Positions 53,117 to 64,000 of a stretch of DNA of 64,000 nucleotides are shown one piece after another. The translations under genes were made by a program, and so were the position numbers. The DNA is from Calliopsis andreniformis (taxonomy: Eukaryota > Arthropoda > Insecta > Hymenoptera > Andrenidae). The notes under the pieces are model-generated. The model saw only the letters and a list, made by a program, of their open reading frames with translations, was not told where the DNA came from and ran no database searches. The stretch lies in contig NC_135064.1 in assembly GCF_051401765.1 (NCBI RefSeq), forward strand, positions 23,472,001-23,536,000. Reading direction: 5' to 3'. How positions within the stretch are numbered: the stretch's first letter is position 1; each line of letters starts with the position of its first letter.

Positions 53117-53447
53117 AACCACCATAAATGTTCAAATTTTCAAATATTCAAATATGTATTCAAATTTTCAAATTTTCAAATATTCAAATATTCAAATTTT
53201 CAAATATTCAAATTTTCAAATATTCAAATTTCAAATTTTCAAACATTCAAATATTCAGCCTTTCAAATCATCGAAGTTAATTTAGTTTCCCACCTCTCAA
53301 CTTTAGAGATTTCATATGAAAGCTCATACAGAAGTTATTGGGTCTGCCAAATAAGAAAGAAGCCCCAACTGGTCCTATCCTATCTTAGGGTAGAACCCAA
53401 TATACACGACCGAAGCAAACGATCCTCCTCTCTTTAGGGTCTCTTAT
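53117..53447. repeat. Dispersed repeat, copy B, with TTCAAA-type microsatellite
   Basis: 53117-53262 is an irregular TTTTCAAATATTCAAA tract. 53281-53447 matches the body of copy A (42064-42226) through CTCTCAA, ACAGAAG-TATTGGGTCT, AAGAAGCC, GGTCCTA, TTAGG-TAG, CACGACCGAAGC and TCCTC. Identity is roughly three quarters by eye. Copies share both body and tract, so the tract belongs to the repeat unit. Confidence 0.75.
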
Positions 53448-56400
53448 ATTTTCCATGTAGGAACGTGGCTTAATTCTCTTCCTCACCAGATACTGTGCTT
53501 AGAATTAATACACTAATACAACTTTAATATTCTACTTATAATGCAAATACGAAAATAATTTAAAATTTTCCGTCCATTGAAACTGGAAACGTGGCTTAAT
53601 GCAAAATCATTAGACAGCAAGCCACGAGAAGCCGTGAACGATGATTTCATTGGATCTTATCTCGCCGCGTTTCAAACGGCTCAATTCACCGAATTTAATT
53701 AATTATCTCGCGTCGGATCTACGAGCTGCAGGCAGGCGGAAGTTGGTAACTTTCCTTCAAACCAGCGCCGACGAAATACAGTAATGGTCACGGTGAACGT
53801 AAGAAACAGCAAAAACAGCACAATCCCGAAGTAATAACTCGATGAAATGTTTACTGTTGTCCGTGCAAAATTTTCACCTCTATAAAGTTTTAGGGAAAAC
53901 CGAGTGCATTTGAATTTATGCAGTTTCTCTAAACGAGTATGTGGAATAAGTACTATCTTGCCGCCTACATACAACTAACTTTCACGAGATATCTACAAGC
54001 AGCAGACAATAACAAAACGGTCTACATTGGATATATAAATTATTCGAAACTGTGCTTGGAATTTTAGTTGTAAGAAACATTTACTGATTGAACAAAATGA
54101 GAATTTTTTTGCTTCCTTGAAAAAAGAGGAAAATTGACACATATTTTTTATATAAGTTTCTTAATTTTTTTGTTGTAAAATATTGCAACGTACGTGGAGA
54201 ATTAAGGAAAGAAGGAAGGAGACGAATAAAATTCCGCGTTCACAGAAATCAAGAAGATTGGATCAATCGAGGGCTCTAATGAGATGCGTACAAACCAGAT
54301 TGTTTTCCCCTCTTTCCGTTATCAGGTTTCTTCTAACGCTGCTTCCACGTGTGCTCGCGATACTTAACAAAAAACCGCGGATAAGATGATTCTAACGAGG
54401 CACCGCCACGTATCGCGCATTCTGATGCAGAACTGAATGAGACTAGAACCCAAATGCAAGCTGAAATAAATGCATGAAATTTTCAAATTAAATTCAGAAT
54501 TAATTATTGTGGCGTTTGCTGAATCCAGTGATCGATCAACATGATAACGTGAATGTCTGAAAGAGGCACATTCATTAGCCGCTTCTTCCGTTTTGCATGC
54601 TTTTTTCTCTGCACTTTACTGACCCCGTTGTTTGCGACACTTAAAAGTTTATGGATATTCGATGTCTCTTTGAAGGACGATGGCTCTTCTGACAAACATG
54701 CGTGAGTTATGTGTTTTTGAAACTTTTTCTCTGGTGATCCTGTTTTTGTAATAACTGCATTCGCTCTTAATTTTTGATACGAATTAAAAATTGAACACAA
54801 TATTGTTACTTGTCCCAGTTTGAAACCAAGGCTACTAATTTGTTATTTATAAGCGTGTCGTTAAATTGTTTACGACAATGTCTTGTGCAACTCTGAATAA
54901 CAAAAATTGTGAATAGTCGAGACTCGGTAACTCAAGGTTCTACTCTACCGTATACCAGTGGTTATTTTCTGGGAACTATTCTGGGGAACTACAGAAGCTC
55001 AAAGGGACAAATCGAGTTCAAGTTTAACGTACCCACATGCCTTCTGCAAAAGCTTAAAGCAAACGATGGTCCATGCCACAGGTATCTGCTTTTTCTTTGT
55101 GTCCCTACCTAACCCACGCTGCTTTGCCCAAGATAATCCTGAATATACAGTAGGGTCTCAGGTCAGTTTTCATGAAATGGCAGAAGAAACATACAATGTA
55201 TAATCGTTTTACTTTGTATATATTGACAGCGTTGTAAGGTCTCTTTCTTACGTTTAATAATAACACGACCCGAGGCTTCCTAGTGTAAGCTGCGTCCTTT
55301 GGGAAGAGCATGTTTCGTCAGCATTGCAGTTATCTATACCGTTATCTGGAGGACTCTAAGCTAGCAGCTGTAACGCTCGTGAAACCTTCTTTCATACTAC
55401 TACAATATATTTAACAATGTATTTGTGGCGAGGCGCAAGAGGCAATTCGGATTCTAGTTTCATTCATAAGGAAACTGTCCAACGACATCAGAGGACTCTG
55501 AAGTAGTGTAATGTTAAGTTACGATTCTATCTGAAACAGGTACTTCATATTGTAAATTTCACACGTGGAAATGTGGCTTAAATTCACACTACTTCATTCT
55601 CAGGCTATTACAGACGACACCACAAACGAGGAGGAAATTTTCCAGACATCACACTTCCCTAGAACCTATTAAATATACTCTCCATCCTTACATAGTGTTA
55701 ATCCATATTCTCACATATAGAAATCATACTAAACCTACACTCATCACACAGAAGTAGGAACGTGGCTTTAGAGAAAGCACTGAAAGTTAACCGAGTTTCT
55801 CCGCCAGCCTCTAACGGTTCGAATGCAGCCGACCATCGCAGCTGAGTGGTCAACTGTGAATTTTTCGCGACTGTGTGCTCCTCCCACACAGTCTGATTGT
55901 CTCGGAGCTAAAAACGATCAGTAAAAATCAACCACTGTCTCTCCTTTACGCAGTTTGTTCCCGTGTGCTTGGAACTACTTTATACTATACGAAACAAACA
56001 TGATTACACAACCTACCGAGTATTTAGAAGCATTTAAAAGAGATTTGTCTCTTTCGTATGTCTAATCGGAAGTCGAGAGATGATTGGTCAGCATGATTCA
56101 GACCTTGGAAAATGCCGATAAAGCTTATATGACGACTAGAACCAGGAAATGATAGAGAGCAGATGAGAAGCGAATATTATACTCAACATTTTTTGTCGAT
56201 TGATTAAAAAACGTGTAATTGCAGTTGAAAGATGCTGCATTATATTATTTTTAGTTTTATTTTTATTTTCGTTTCTTTATGATACATGAGGTATCCTTAT
56301 AGGCTATCTGTTGCCGAGTGACTGTTATGGGCAAGCGCGAATTCATCAGTCAGCCATACATATACGTCACTAGCATATGCGTCCAGGGCTTAATTAGGAA

Positions 56401-59400
56401 CGCTCGATGTGAAGTGTTTATTTAATGCGTCGATCAAGATGTTTTATAGAATCCTATTGGTTATTTACATTCTGATTCATGTTCAGATGTGAGCGCACTT
56501 CGCATAATGTCAAACATCCATTCAAACGAATAAATGAATAGCAATCTACGGATTGTAAACAGGAAAGAGTACAAGTATTGACTTCATCATGGATTCAATT
56601 GTTACTAAACTACCTATGTTTGTATTGTACTACAAATGAGCATTATGTATTACCTAGTTGAGAATTGCAATTTAAGTGTTATTTGCGCTGTATAACATCG
56701 AAAAGCCTGTCAACGTGACTTACGTTATCTTCGTAGCCGATGATCCTGTCATTTCTAATATGTATTTATGTCAAGCGTTCCTCTCTCTAATCTTCAGACT
56801 TTAATTTACTTTGATGGAAATTGCTATTACTAACTTAGGCCAACAGCACTGAAGTATTTAGTTTCTACGTTTGTATTAAACTACATTTCACGTTTTTAAA
56901 ATACTTCTGTTTTATATCTTATAACTACATCAATCACAAAAGTGTATACATACGCACTCTACTCTTGCAATATTTTTTTAAGATTCGATTAATCTTAAAT
57001 GTTTACCGCTTATCCTCTAATACATTTTTAAACATATTCGTAATCTTTTTAATTTTGAAAGAAAACAGATCGACAAAAAACTAAGATTACAATCATTTTG
57101 TTGACGCTGATAGGTCAATACTTGATCCGATACCTGAGCCTTTCGCGTACCAAGAGCAAACATTATTGCGCAGTGTAATGATCGTCAGCATGAAACAGGA
57201 TCGAACGAGTTTGTTACTGAGGTAAGAACAATGTACGAGACACGTTAACGCTCGTGCTATAATAACGCTGGTATACCACCTACCAATCATCGGCTAAATA
57301 CTATATACGCAGAACACACTACTTCCATTATCGGACTAATCAATATACGTGACATTGACTCGTTTCGGGCGATTTCCATTTTAACTTCAAACAATGTAAT
57401 TGCTTGGCATTTGCAAACTATTCGTGAGAATAATGGATATACCACCTAAAAATAGCGTTAACGACTTTCTTTTTTTAACAAGATACAACATCTGACATGG
57501 TTTTTAGAATAAATTTATGGGGTTCGAAATTTTTAAATAGTCGATCTGAATGAACTGAGGTAATCAAAGGATACAAATTTTACGAATGCTTTATGTCAGA
57601 AGTGGAGGCTCATAACAAAGTCGAATCTATACCACCAAAAACTTAATATGTGTAATATGAAACAAAATCCTAACTTATTGAAGAAGGACGAAGGTTCTAT
57701 AGTACTTTTCCCTCTCCTGGAAGAAGAAACAAAAACTACCAAGGATCTCTTTCGTTACGAACCCCAGTTATGTCATTCACAAGACGCACTTGTAACGAGC
57801 AAACATATACTCCAACAATCGTGTAATTATCGAGATCACTCTATTCCCTACAGCGTATGTACGTCAAAAAGTACACTCCATAAATAAATCTTCTATAAGC
57901 GTGTACCAACGCGACCGATGCACTCTATTTTCGAGACGTAATTTTTCCCCAGCGGTCACGAGTTAATGACTTCGATGTATCTATCGAGGGAGAATGTTCG
58001 AAAGTCACTTTTAATATTAACCAATCAGCTTGTAATCTCGGAATATCACCTATGATTCCCCCCTCGACTCTCACATTTTGCAGACCTATGGCGGAACAAA
58101 TATAGATACACAACGAGTGTAAAAGCACATACGCACGGAAAGCTAACCAAGCAGACTTCCCCATTAACGTCTACGGACGCGTCCCGACCGCTAAATATAA
58201 CTGCTGTTTGCTGTGGCTATTTCCTACTCGAGATAAACGCGAGCCAAGGGGGCAGAAACATCGACGCGGATCTCTGCCGTCAATGTGACTTCGAAAAGAC
58301 AAATCGAGTGACGAATCTGATGAATTCGGATCTACTTTAGGCTACTGTGCCGCCATAAGGTTTGGTAAAGGAGATGAGAAGGCGCAGCGGATCGACAGAA
58401 GGTCGTGGAATTTCGTAACGCGTTCAAACTTTAGATGTCATTACAGCCTGTTGGTATTTCGAATAAACGTGGATAACCTTGCGAGGGATCGAAGAACAGA
58501 GGTCGATACGGTTGTAAATTGAACGCTGTAACGCAAATGAGTTGCTAATTTGAGCAACCGTGAGCCTGGAACACGTGGAACCAATTATAGGTTAGGGTAC
58601 GCGTCCACCTGTGCGTTCTTTTATGGTTATCGCTGAGAGACACTGCGATCTAGATTTTACGATAAATAGATTCTAGTAGTTATAAACTTTTACTTAACGT
58701 TTTTACTTCTTTTAAAAATAACGTTATTAAAAACAATTTGATTCTAACGACTCAGCTGATTACCCTAGAACTAATTAGAACGTAACTCGAAGCTGTTGAT
58801 GTAAATATGCCTGGCGTACTAATAGAAAGGTTGTTTTTGAGGCGAATTATTGAAGCACTCGATCATTGGACGCTTTGGTCCATCGTGTGGGTGACAGTTA
58901 TTAATAAAACTGCAGATACATCGTAGAACGACGATGTTTTGTCGCGTATTAAAATATATTAAAATGCGCCACCTATATAGAGCGCGAATTAAGATGCTAA
59001 ATCTTGCGAAAACGTATAGAATGTTCTCCCCTCTCGATATTAAGGCTAACTTTCAGGGTCGGGAGTCCCCAACGGAAATATGTACATACGTCACCGCCGT
59101 GTTTGGAACGTCTGAAACCTAACCACAAATCGTACCCCCAGTAATTCGTTTCGTAGAAAAGCAGGTAACTTGAAATTCTGAATGAGCCTTTTAGAAGGGT
59201 CAGGTACCTGTGGCAGGTCAAGACACGAAGAGTCTTAAGAAATGGAACATAGCATGGACATACGTATGCTAGAACTACAGATGTACGAAGAAAAGAGAAT
59301 TGAGACTTTGAGAAGCGAAACTTATCTACTCCTGTTTTTATCTTAATTTTATGTTTATAGTTCAAACATATGATTAGGGGTTAATATATTCTCACCGCCA

Positions 59401-60210
59401 TGATAGCCACCGGTGACCAACACTTAATTGGCAACGTTTTCTAGCGACGCTTATAATAAGTAAACGTTAACATTAATTTATTTATACATTCTCTTTGGTA
59501 CTCGTTTTGAGGTTAATCAGTTTAACACCTGAGGGGTCCAATTAACGAATTTCCATGAGAACAACTGACCTTTCCTTACAAGTCGCTATTTCGTAATAAT
59601 CACTCGAGTGAACTAACCAACGAAGGAAATCGAGCTCACAAAGCAGAGGCACTGGTATTTTGAACGCCCCGGTAGCTAACGAAAAATTCTGATACCCTTG
59701 CCCCATACACTGACCTTTCACACACATCTATACAAACTGCTGCGTCACACATTACAGCAATTTTCCCGAATTCTCCCCCAACATTTGCTCCTTCATATTC
59801 AATCCCCAGTCAGTCTTCAAATAATTAGTAACTAAAACCGATAAATCATTTCTCCCGTTTCTCGAAAATGCTCGGTTGTTTGCTGTCGCGAAGGTTCCAA
59901 GGACGAAGGGTATTCACGTGACTCCAAAGAAAAGAATATTTCCAGCAGATCAGCTCCGTTTCTTCAGCGTAAAGAACGACAGCTAATTACAGTATTTCCT
60001 CCTCATAAACTCGTGCTACACTCGCCATAGCTCCAACGTATTTACACCAAGACTCATCCTATACATCCACCTGAGAACTTCTCACGCATTACCAAAGGAA
60101 CAACTTCCACTCGAAATTCAGCTACCCCTGTAATCTCGTCAACGAGCCGCGAGTTTAGATCGAGGAAACACTGTTCACCGTGTCGAGGTAGAATTTTCGT
60201 GCAGACTCAC

Positions 60211-60270
60211 CTTCAGGAGCAGCAGCTTGCCGTCCCTGGCGGCGTTGTACACCACGCTGGTGAAGTCCAT
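60211..60270 (-). CDS. Fem-1: Fem-1 first coding exon
   Basis: The exon encodes MDFTSVVYNAARDGKLLLLK, the typical start of FEM1A/C proteins, and ends at a strong donor (AAG/GTGAGT) in phase 0, matching exon 2 at 27843. The ATG at 60268-60270 has AAA before and G after and agrees with the family start. An in-frame ATG 21 nt upstream (60289-60291) would add MDFMHVK but has a poorer context. The intron that follows is about 32.4 kb, against 77-311 bp for the other introns of the gene. Sequence upstream is CpG-rich. Confidence 0.9.
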
Positions 60271-60291
60271 TTTCACGTGCATAAAGTCCAT

Positions 60292-60960
60292 GGAAACGTC
60301 GCGGTACGCGACAGCATCGATCGTCCTCTCGCTCCTCGTGCGTCGTAGGTCCTCTGGGCTCGCGTCTGGCGTTCCTCTTTGTCCGAAAGCACGGTCGAAT
60401 GCGTACTGGCCTGTCGGCTCCCCTCGCCGTCCTTCGGCCCCGCAACCTCTTCGTCGCAAACCCGAGGGACGACGGCCCGTGTCCCTTGCGGCTCGGCAAC
60501 TGCGCGCAACGCGACCACGGACCGAAAAACTGTCCGAAAGATCAGCCGTTACGCGTTAACGCATTTCTCTCGACTCCCTCGAGAGAGGACAGGGCCTTAC
60601 AGTTCGATACGCTCGCGCGCACGCGTGTTACACACAGGCACGGATCAATTCCTCCCCGCGGTCGTCCCGTTTCGGTCGTTTTGCGAACGCGCCCACCGTT
60701 CGGTCATCAGATGGCGACACCTGTTCCTTCGCCAGCGACGGCTCGTCAACGACTGAGAGCTCGAGTCGACAGCTACGTGGGATCGCTCGTGTTAGTGCAC
60801 AGCTGTTCGATGCTTCCCTCTCTCTTGCGCACGGGAACGACGCGCGCCTTCGAGCGAGATTTATTTTCTCGGGGGCTGGATTTGGGGATTCCGATGGGAC
60901 GAGGCGGCTTCAAGCGGGATCGATTTTCTTGGGTCTCTGGGGGCCTTGTTTGGCGAGGGC
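60292..60960 (-). promoter_or_regulatory. CpG-rich leader and promoter of Fem-1
   Basis: A CpG-rich block directly upstream of the Fem-1 start carries overlapping open frames on both strands, as GC-rich leaders often do. AGATGGCGAC lies at 60709-60718. No TATA box is evident, in contrast to the candidate promoter at 37.8 kb. The exact transcription start cannot be read from sequence. Confidence 0.5.
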
Positions 60961-63008
60961 GATTGGTCGCCGGGAGTAAGTGGTTCCTGTGTCTTTGTTG
61001 CACTTGTTGCCTGCACACAGATTGCTTTAGGAATTGAAAAGAGTTTGTGAGAGTATTAGGTTTGGTGGAGGAACGGCAGAGGGCAGCAGCGTGTGGTGTT
61101 GGGAGAAGTGTTGATACGACAGATTTGATCGTTAATTAGGCGGTTTTGTGGGGGATGAGTAATGATGAGGTGAATGAATTTGGTGGAAGTATTCGAGGTC
61201 TTTGGGTCGTGTATTTAAATATGTTTGTGTGGGGGCATTAACGTAGCTGTATTTTTCGGTGTAAATGCTTTAGCTTTTTTGTCTCGAAATAGAAGATTGA
61301 GTGAATTTTGGAAAAGGGATTTCTAATGACATTTATTATTTTGAGTAATCCGAAAATTTATGGAAAGATATTTTAATTCCAAGAATAAATGCATTATACT
61401 TAAATATTTGAGTATTCATACATTTGGAATTAGAACTTTTATACTAATAATTCGAAAAAGTTAACATATGCTTAAATAACAAGTATGTTTAAATACACAT
61501 GAAATAACCTCTAATTAAGATTATTGCCTATAAAAAATTACAGGGACCGAAATACGTATACTTTAATACAAATGTATAAAAATATCTAAATACACGTGGA
61601 ATAGAAACCTCTACCCATTATTAATATTTCTAAGGTTAGTTCTTTTGAACAGTTAATACACTTTTCGTGTGATGGCTGTAATGAGGAAGTACGTGATCGT
61701 GAAGTACTAAAATAAAAATACGAAATTTGTATCATTTCACCGAGATATAAGCTTCAATCTTGCAATTATAAAATATTCAAGATTTTATCGAAACGAAACC
61801 GAATCTAACCTCATAGAACACTAATCAAAGCGATATATAATCTATACAAATGACAAAATTGTACAAAAAACTCACTTGTATTTTTCTTCAAAATAATATG
61901 GATACAGTGTACATTCCTATAATGACTTAGAATCAAATTCCACACGTATTATTATACATAAATTAAATTCAAGCGATTTCAGAAATTCTTTCTATACCTA
62001 TACATACAATGTACAGGTCCAATAACGTTTCTAACAACTACTAGATTCAAATTAACATACCTGGTTTTTCCGTAATTCTCCAGCAAACGTTCTAAAAAGG
62101 CGCAAAATAATACCGAATTGCGTTTACAAAGTTAAAATACTCTTTTTATCAAGAAAAACATATTCCCCAAAAATAAGGAAAATTATCGAAAAAGAAATCG
62201 TCCAAGAAAAAAACAAAATAGAGTTCGGCTGTCACGTTTGCATTCGCGGTTCTCTTATAAATTTATCGTTTCCCTATTGGTAGCCAGAGTATCGTAACCT
62301 TCTCAAAATGACTAATAACACATGTTCTATAATTCAGACGTAGCCCGTTCTAATTTGCAACCCGCATATTGACACGATTCGTCAACTGAAACCATTAATT
62401 TGTACACGGCAAAGTGTGATTCGCAGCCACTGGCATAAGAAGAGAAAAGTGAAATAGGAGAGCCCAGGGGAGTCGTTAAGTCGCCACTTCACCCTCGATT
62501 TTAACGCCTCGAAGTAACGCACTCGTTCCTACGTGAAGTGCGTTTTAGTTCGTCCTACATTTTTGCCGATACCACAAGCGTTACTTTATTCCAGTCCTCG
62601 ACGACTTTCGACAGGCTTACGTCAGTGGCCTCTGAAATCACTAGTTCACGATGTATCACGTACACAACAAAATATGTACGATATAGGTACCCAGCCAAAC
62701 ACTGGTACCAGACTATTCGTTTTTTACGAGAAATCCTCTGAAAAGTATTAAGGTCAATGCTTTCCAGGTGACTTCTCATGAGGCATGAATAGTACCTCAG
62801 GAATTTTACAAAACTTCAGACGCAACGAAGACTTCTCTAATACGAGAGTTGGCCAGAAGCTATGATTCTCTTATTTTGCTGGAATTTTTATTTATTATTT
62901 ATACGCAAATTTAAATATTACAGTCGAAGGTTATACTGATGATTGTTTTTCTATTCAGTTTTTGGAAGGTGCATTTGCCCTTGATGACACAAACTTGAGA
63001 CTTTCCTC
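60961..63008. other. Intergenic region upstream of Fem-1
   Basis: Mostly AT-rich, with nothing recognisable. 62220-62700 is slightly CpG-richer without a supported ORF. Confidence 0.45.
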
Positions 63009-63194
63009 TCAAACAGAAGCGTAGTCGTCAACACAACAGTTTTCCTGGCATACATATAAATACGAACCTAAGCAAAACAGAGAATTGTAGTTTTCAAGCA
63101 ACTCTTCTTCAGAGACGGTCGACGCGATAAAACAAAAATAAATTACGAAAGCAAGAAAGCAGCGGTCTAGGGACATTAACTCAGGCCTTTCCAT
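63009..63194 (-). CDS. Possible small secreted cysteine-containing peptide (61 aa)
   Basis: The ORF starts with ATG at 63192-63194 and has an in-frame stop upstream. Residues 1-28 look like a signal peptide, especially if the start is the second Met (MSLDR then CFLAFVIYFCFIASTVS). The remainder is acidic, EEELLENYN, followed by a compact cysteine stretch with spacing C-x7-C-x3-C-C and a short DDYASV tail. This is half of an inhibitor-knot-like pattern; the last two cysteines expected of such a knot are absent. It could be a peptide precursor fragment with a further exon, a degenerate copy, or a chance ORF. No homologue is recognised. Both ATGs have T at -3. Confidence 0.35.
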   Translation of the reverse strand: MERPELMSLDRCFLAFVIYFCFIASTVSEEELLENYNSLFCLGSYLYVCQENCCVDDYASV

Positions 63195-64000
63195 GGAATC
63201 GTACGATTGCCCCCATAATTCAGAGGATCGCGAGAGGCAACCTCCAGCACCAAACGATCCTCAATTATCGAAATGGAGAGAAGCTAAAGGAGAAGGCGGC
63301 GTCGTTTCGTCTTGTTGCCTTCTTTTCTTCTCCCAGCTGCGCATCGGCTGTTCATACAACGTAAGGATAGGTCCGTGTAAAAATGAGTAGAGAAAAGGGC
63401 GCGTGGGTGGTGGATGGGTCAGAGGCAGAATGAGATGGCTGATAGATGGAAAAAGTATCGCGGGTGTGTGCGGCGGCCTGGCGCCTGTGTACGTGAAAAG
63501 AGACAGGGTCGGGGAAAAAGGTGCACACAATGCAGTCGGCGCTGTCACACCGAGGGTAGGAATGAAAAACAAGAGTCAGCGAGCGTTCGTAAGACGGGCC
63601 AGGCGTTTTCGGTTACGAGAAGAACAGTTGGAAGAATAAGGAAGGGTGACGTTGTAACTGCGACTGTCGCTGCGTCCGAGGGGCTGCGCTCGAGAATTAT
63701 AAAAGTCTCTCGAGCCGTATATCTCTGGTGCTCGCGTCAAAAATTCGAAACACGGTGCATAAGCAAAGAACAATCCTCGTGAACATTTATCGCGACACGG
63801 GGAAGGAAGAATGGCGGAATTTCATTCGTAGCGTATTAAATATCCGCCGTAAATGACCGTCTTATTGAAGGCACTTGTTTGTTAAACTTTACGTGGAATA
63901 ACGTAATTTCACTGTTTTCCATTTTTCACCGTGCAATATAATGGGGAGTGGAAAGGGCGGTTTGCCTTCAAACTTCATTATCCAGTAACTTGGCCGGAAA
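63195..64000. other. CpG-richer sequence at the window edge, no gene supported
   Basis: Open frames overlap on both strands (63261-63782) with low-complexity Arg/Gly or Pro/Ser composition. None has recognisable domains or splice context. It may be the promoter region of a gene beyond the window. Confidence 0.4.

Larger units (their letters stand above)
37807..60210 (-). other. Fem-1 intron 1, distal part
   Basis: 22.4 kb of mostly AT-rich intron. Blocks noted separately: a CpG/GA-rich island (38.75-39.45 kb), CGTCA-rich stretch (40.19-40.41 kb), repeat pair (41.9-42.2 and 53.1-53.45 kb), ACTTGA cluster (46.05-46.23 kb), tandem duplication (49.69-49.81 kb) and recurring GTGGCTT motifs (53.46-55.77 kb). 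A DRE-like TATCGATA lies at 52864-52871. 45.7-45.96 and 60.0-60.2 kb are somewhat CpG-richer. I find no convincing nested protein gene or structural RNA. Confidence 0.5.

Noticed and set aside
53699..53974. 91-codon minus-strand frame with one hydrophobic segment
   Set aside because: It starts at TTG rather than ATG, and splice sites are poor.
55800..55850. tRNA-like GGTTCGAA and GAGTGGTC boxes
   Set aside because: The boxes are in the wrong order and spacing for a tRNA promoter, and no cloverleaf fits.

Overview
The window is eukaryotic nuclear DNA from an insect, most likely a hymenopteran such as a bee. That is an inference from the AT-rich background with CpG-rich islands, short spliced exons beside one very long intron, and the resemblance of the proteins to insect families. 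All gene models were spliced by hand from open frames, splice sites and phase matching. No transcript evidence was available.

Layout. 1-6.2 kb is apparently upstream intron of a plus-strand regulatory gene whose last two coding exons lie at 6249-7460 and 8043-8209 (family not recognised; two PLxLT motifs). On the minus strand follow a two-exon gene for a 146-aa secreted protein (10790-11677) and the six-exon gene for the alpha subunit of mitochondrial NAD-isocitrate dehydrogenase (Idh3a, 14533-16941). Idh3a stands head to head, about 1 kb apart, with the eight-exon plus-strand gene for an hnRNP M/rumpelstiltskin-type RNA-binding protein (rump, 17962-20701). rump converges on the minus-strand Fem-1 gene, a CUL2 ubiquitin-ligase substrate receptor. 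Fem-1 exons 2-8 sit at 25201-27843 and its standard first exon at 60211-60270, so one intron of about 32.4 kb fills half the window. The last 3.7 kb is upstream sequence of Fem-1 with one possible small cysteine-containing secreted peptide ORF (63009-63194).

Functions. Idh3a is a TCA-cycle enzyme subunit, rump acts in RNA processing and localisation, and Fem-1 acts in protein degradation. There is no operon-like logic. The Idh3a/rump pair may share promoter elements; DRE-type TATCGATA sites lie at 17136 and 16647.

Most interesting observations: (1) the last rump intron (20460-20645) has a textbook U12-type donor and branch site; (2) a TATA box, ATG, 13-codon exon and strong donor at 37704-37806 look like an alternative Fem-1 promoter and first exon in the correct phase; (3) seven copies of ACTTGA/TCAAGT lie in 184 bp at 46.05-46.23 kb; (4) a 76-bp mariner-like miniature element with TA flanks lies at 32282; (5) a repeat body is present twice, 11 kb apart, each copy with the same TTCAAA-type microsatellite; (6) the cysteine-containing peptide ORF at 63 kb.
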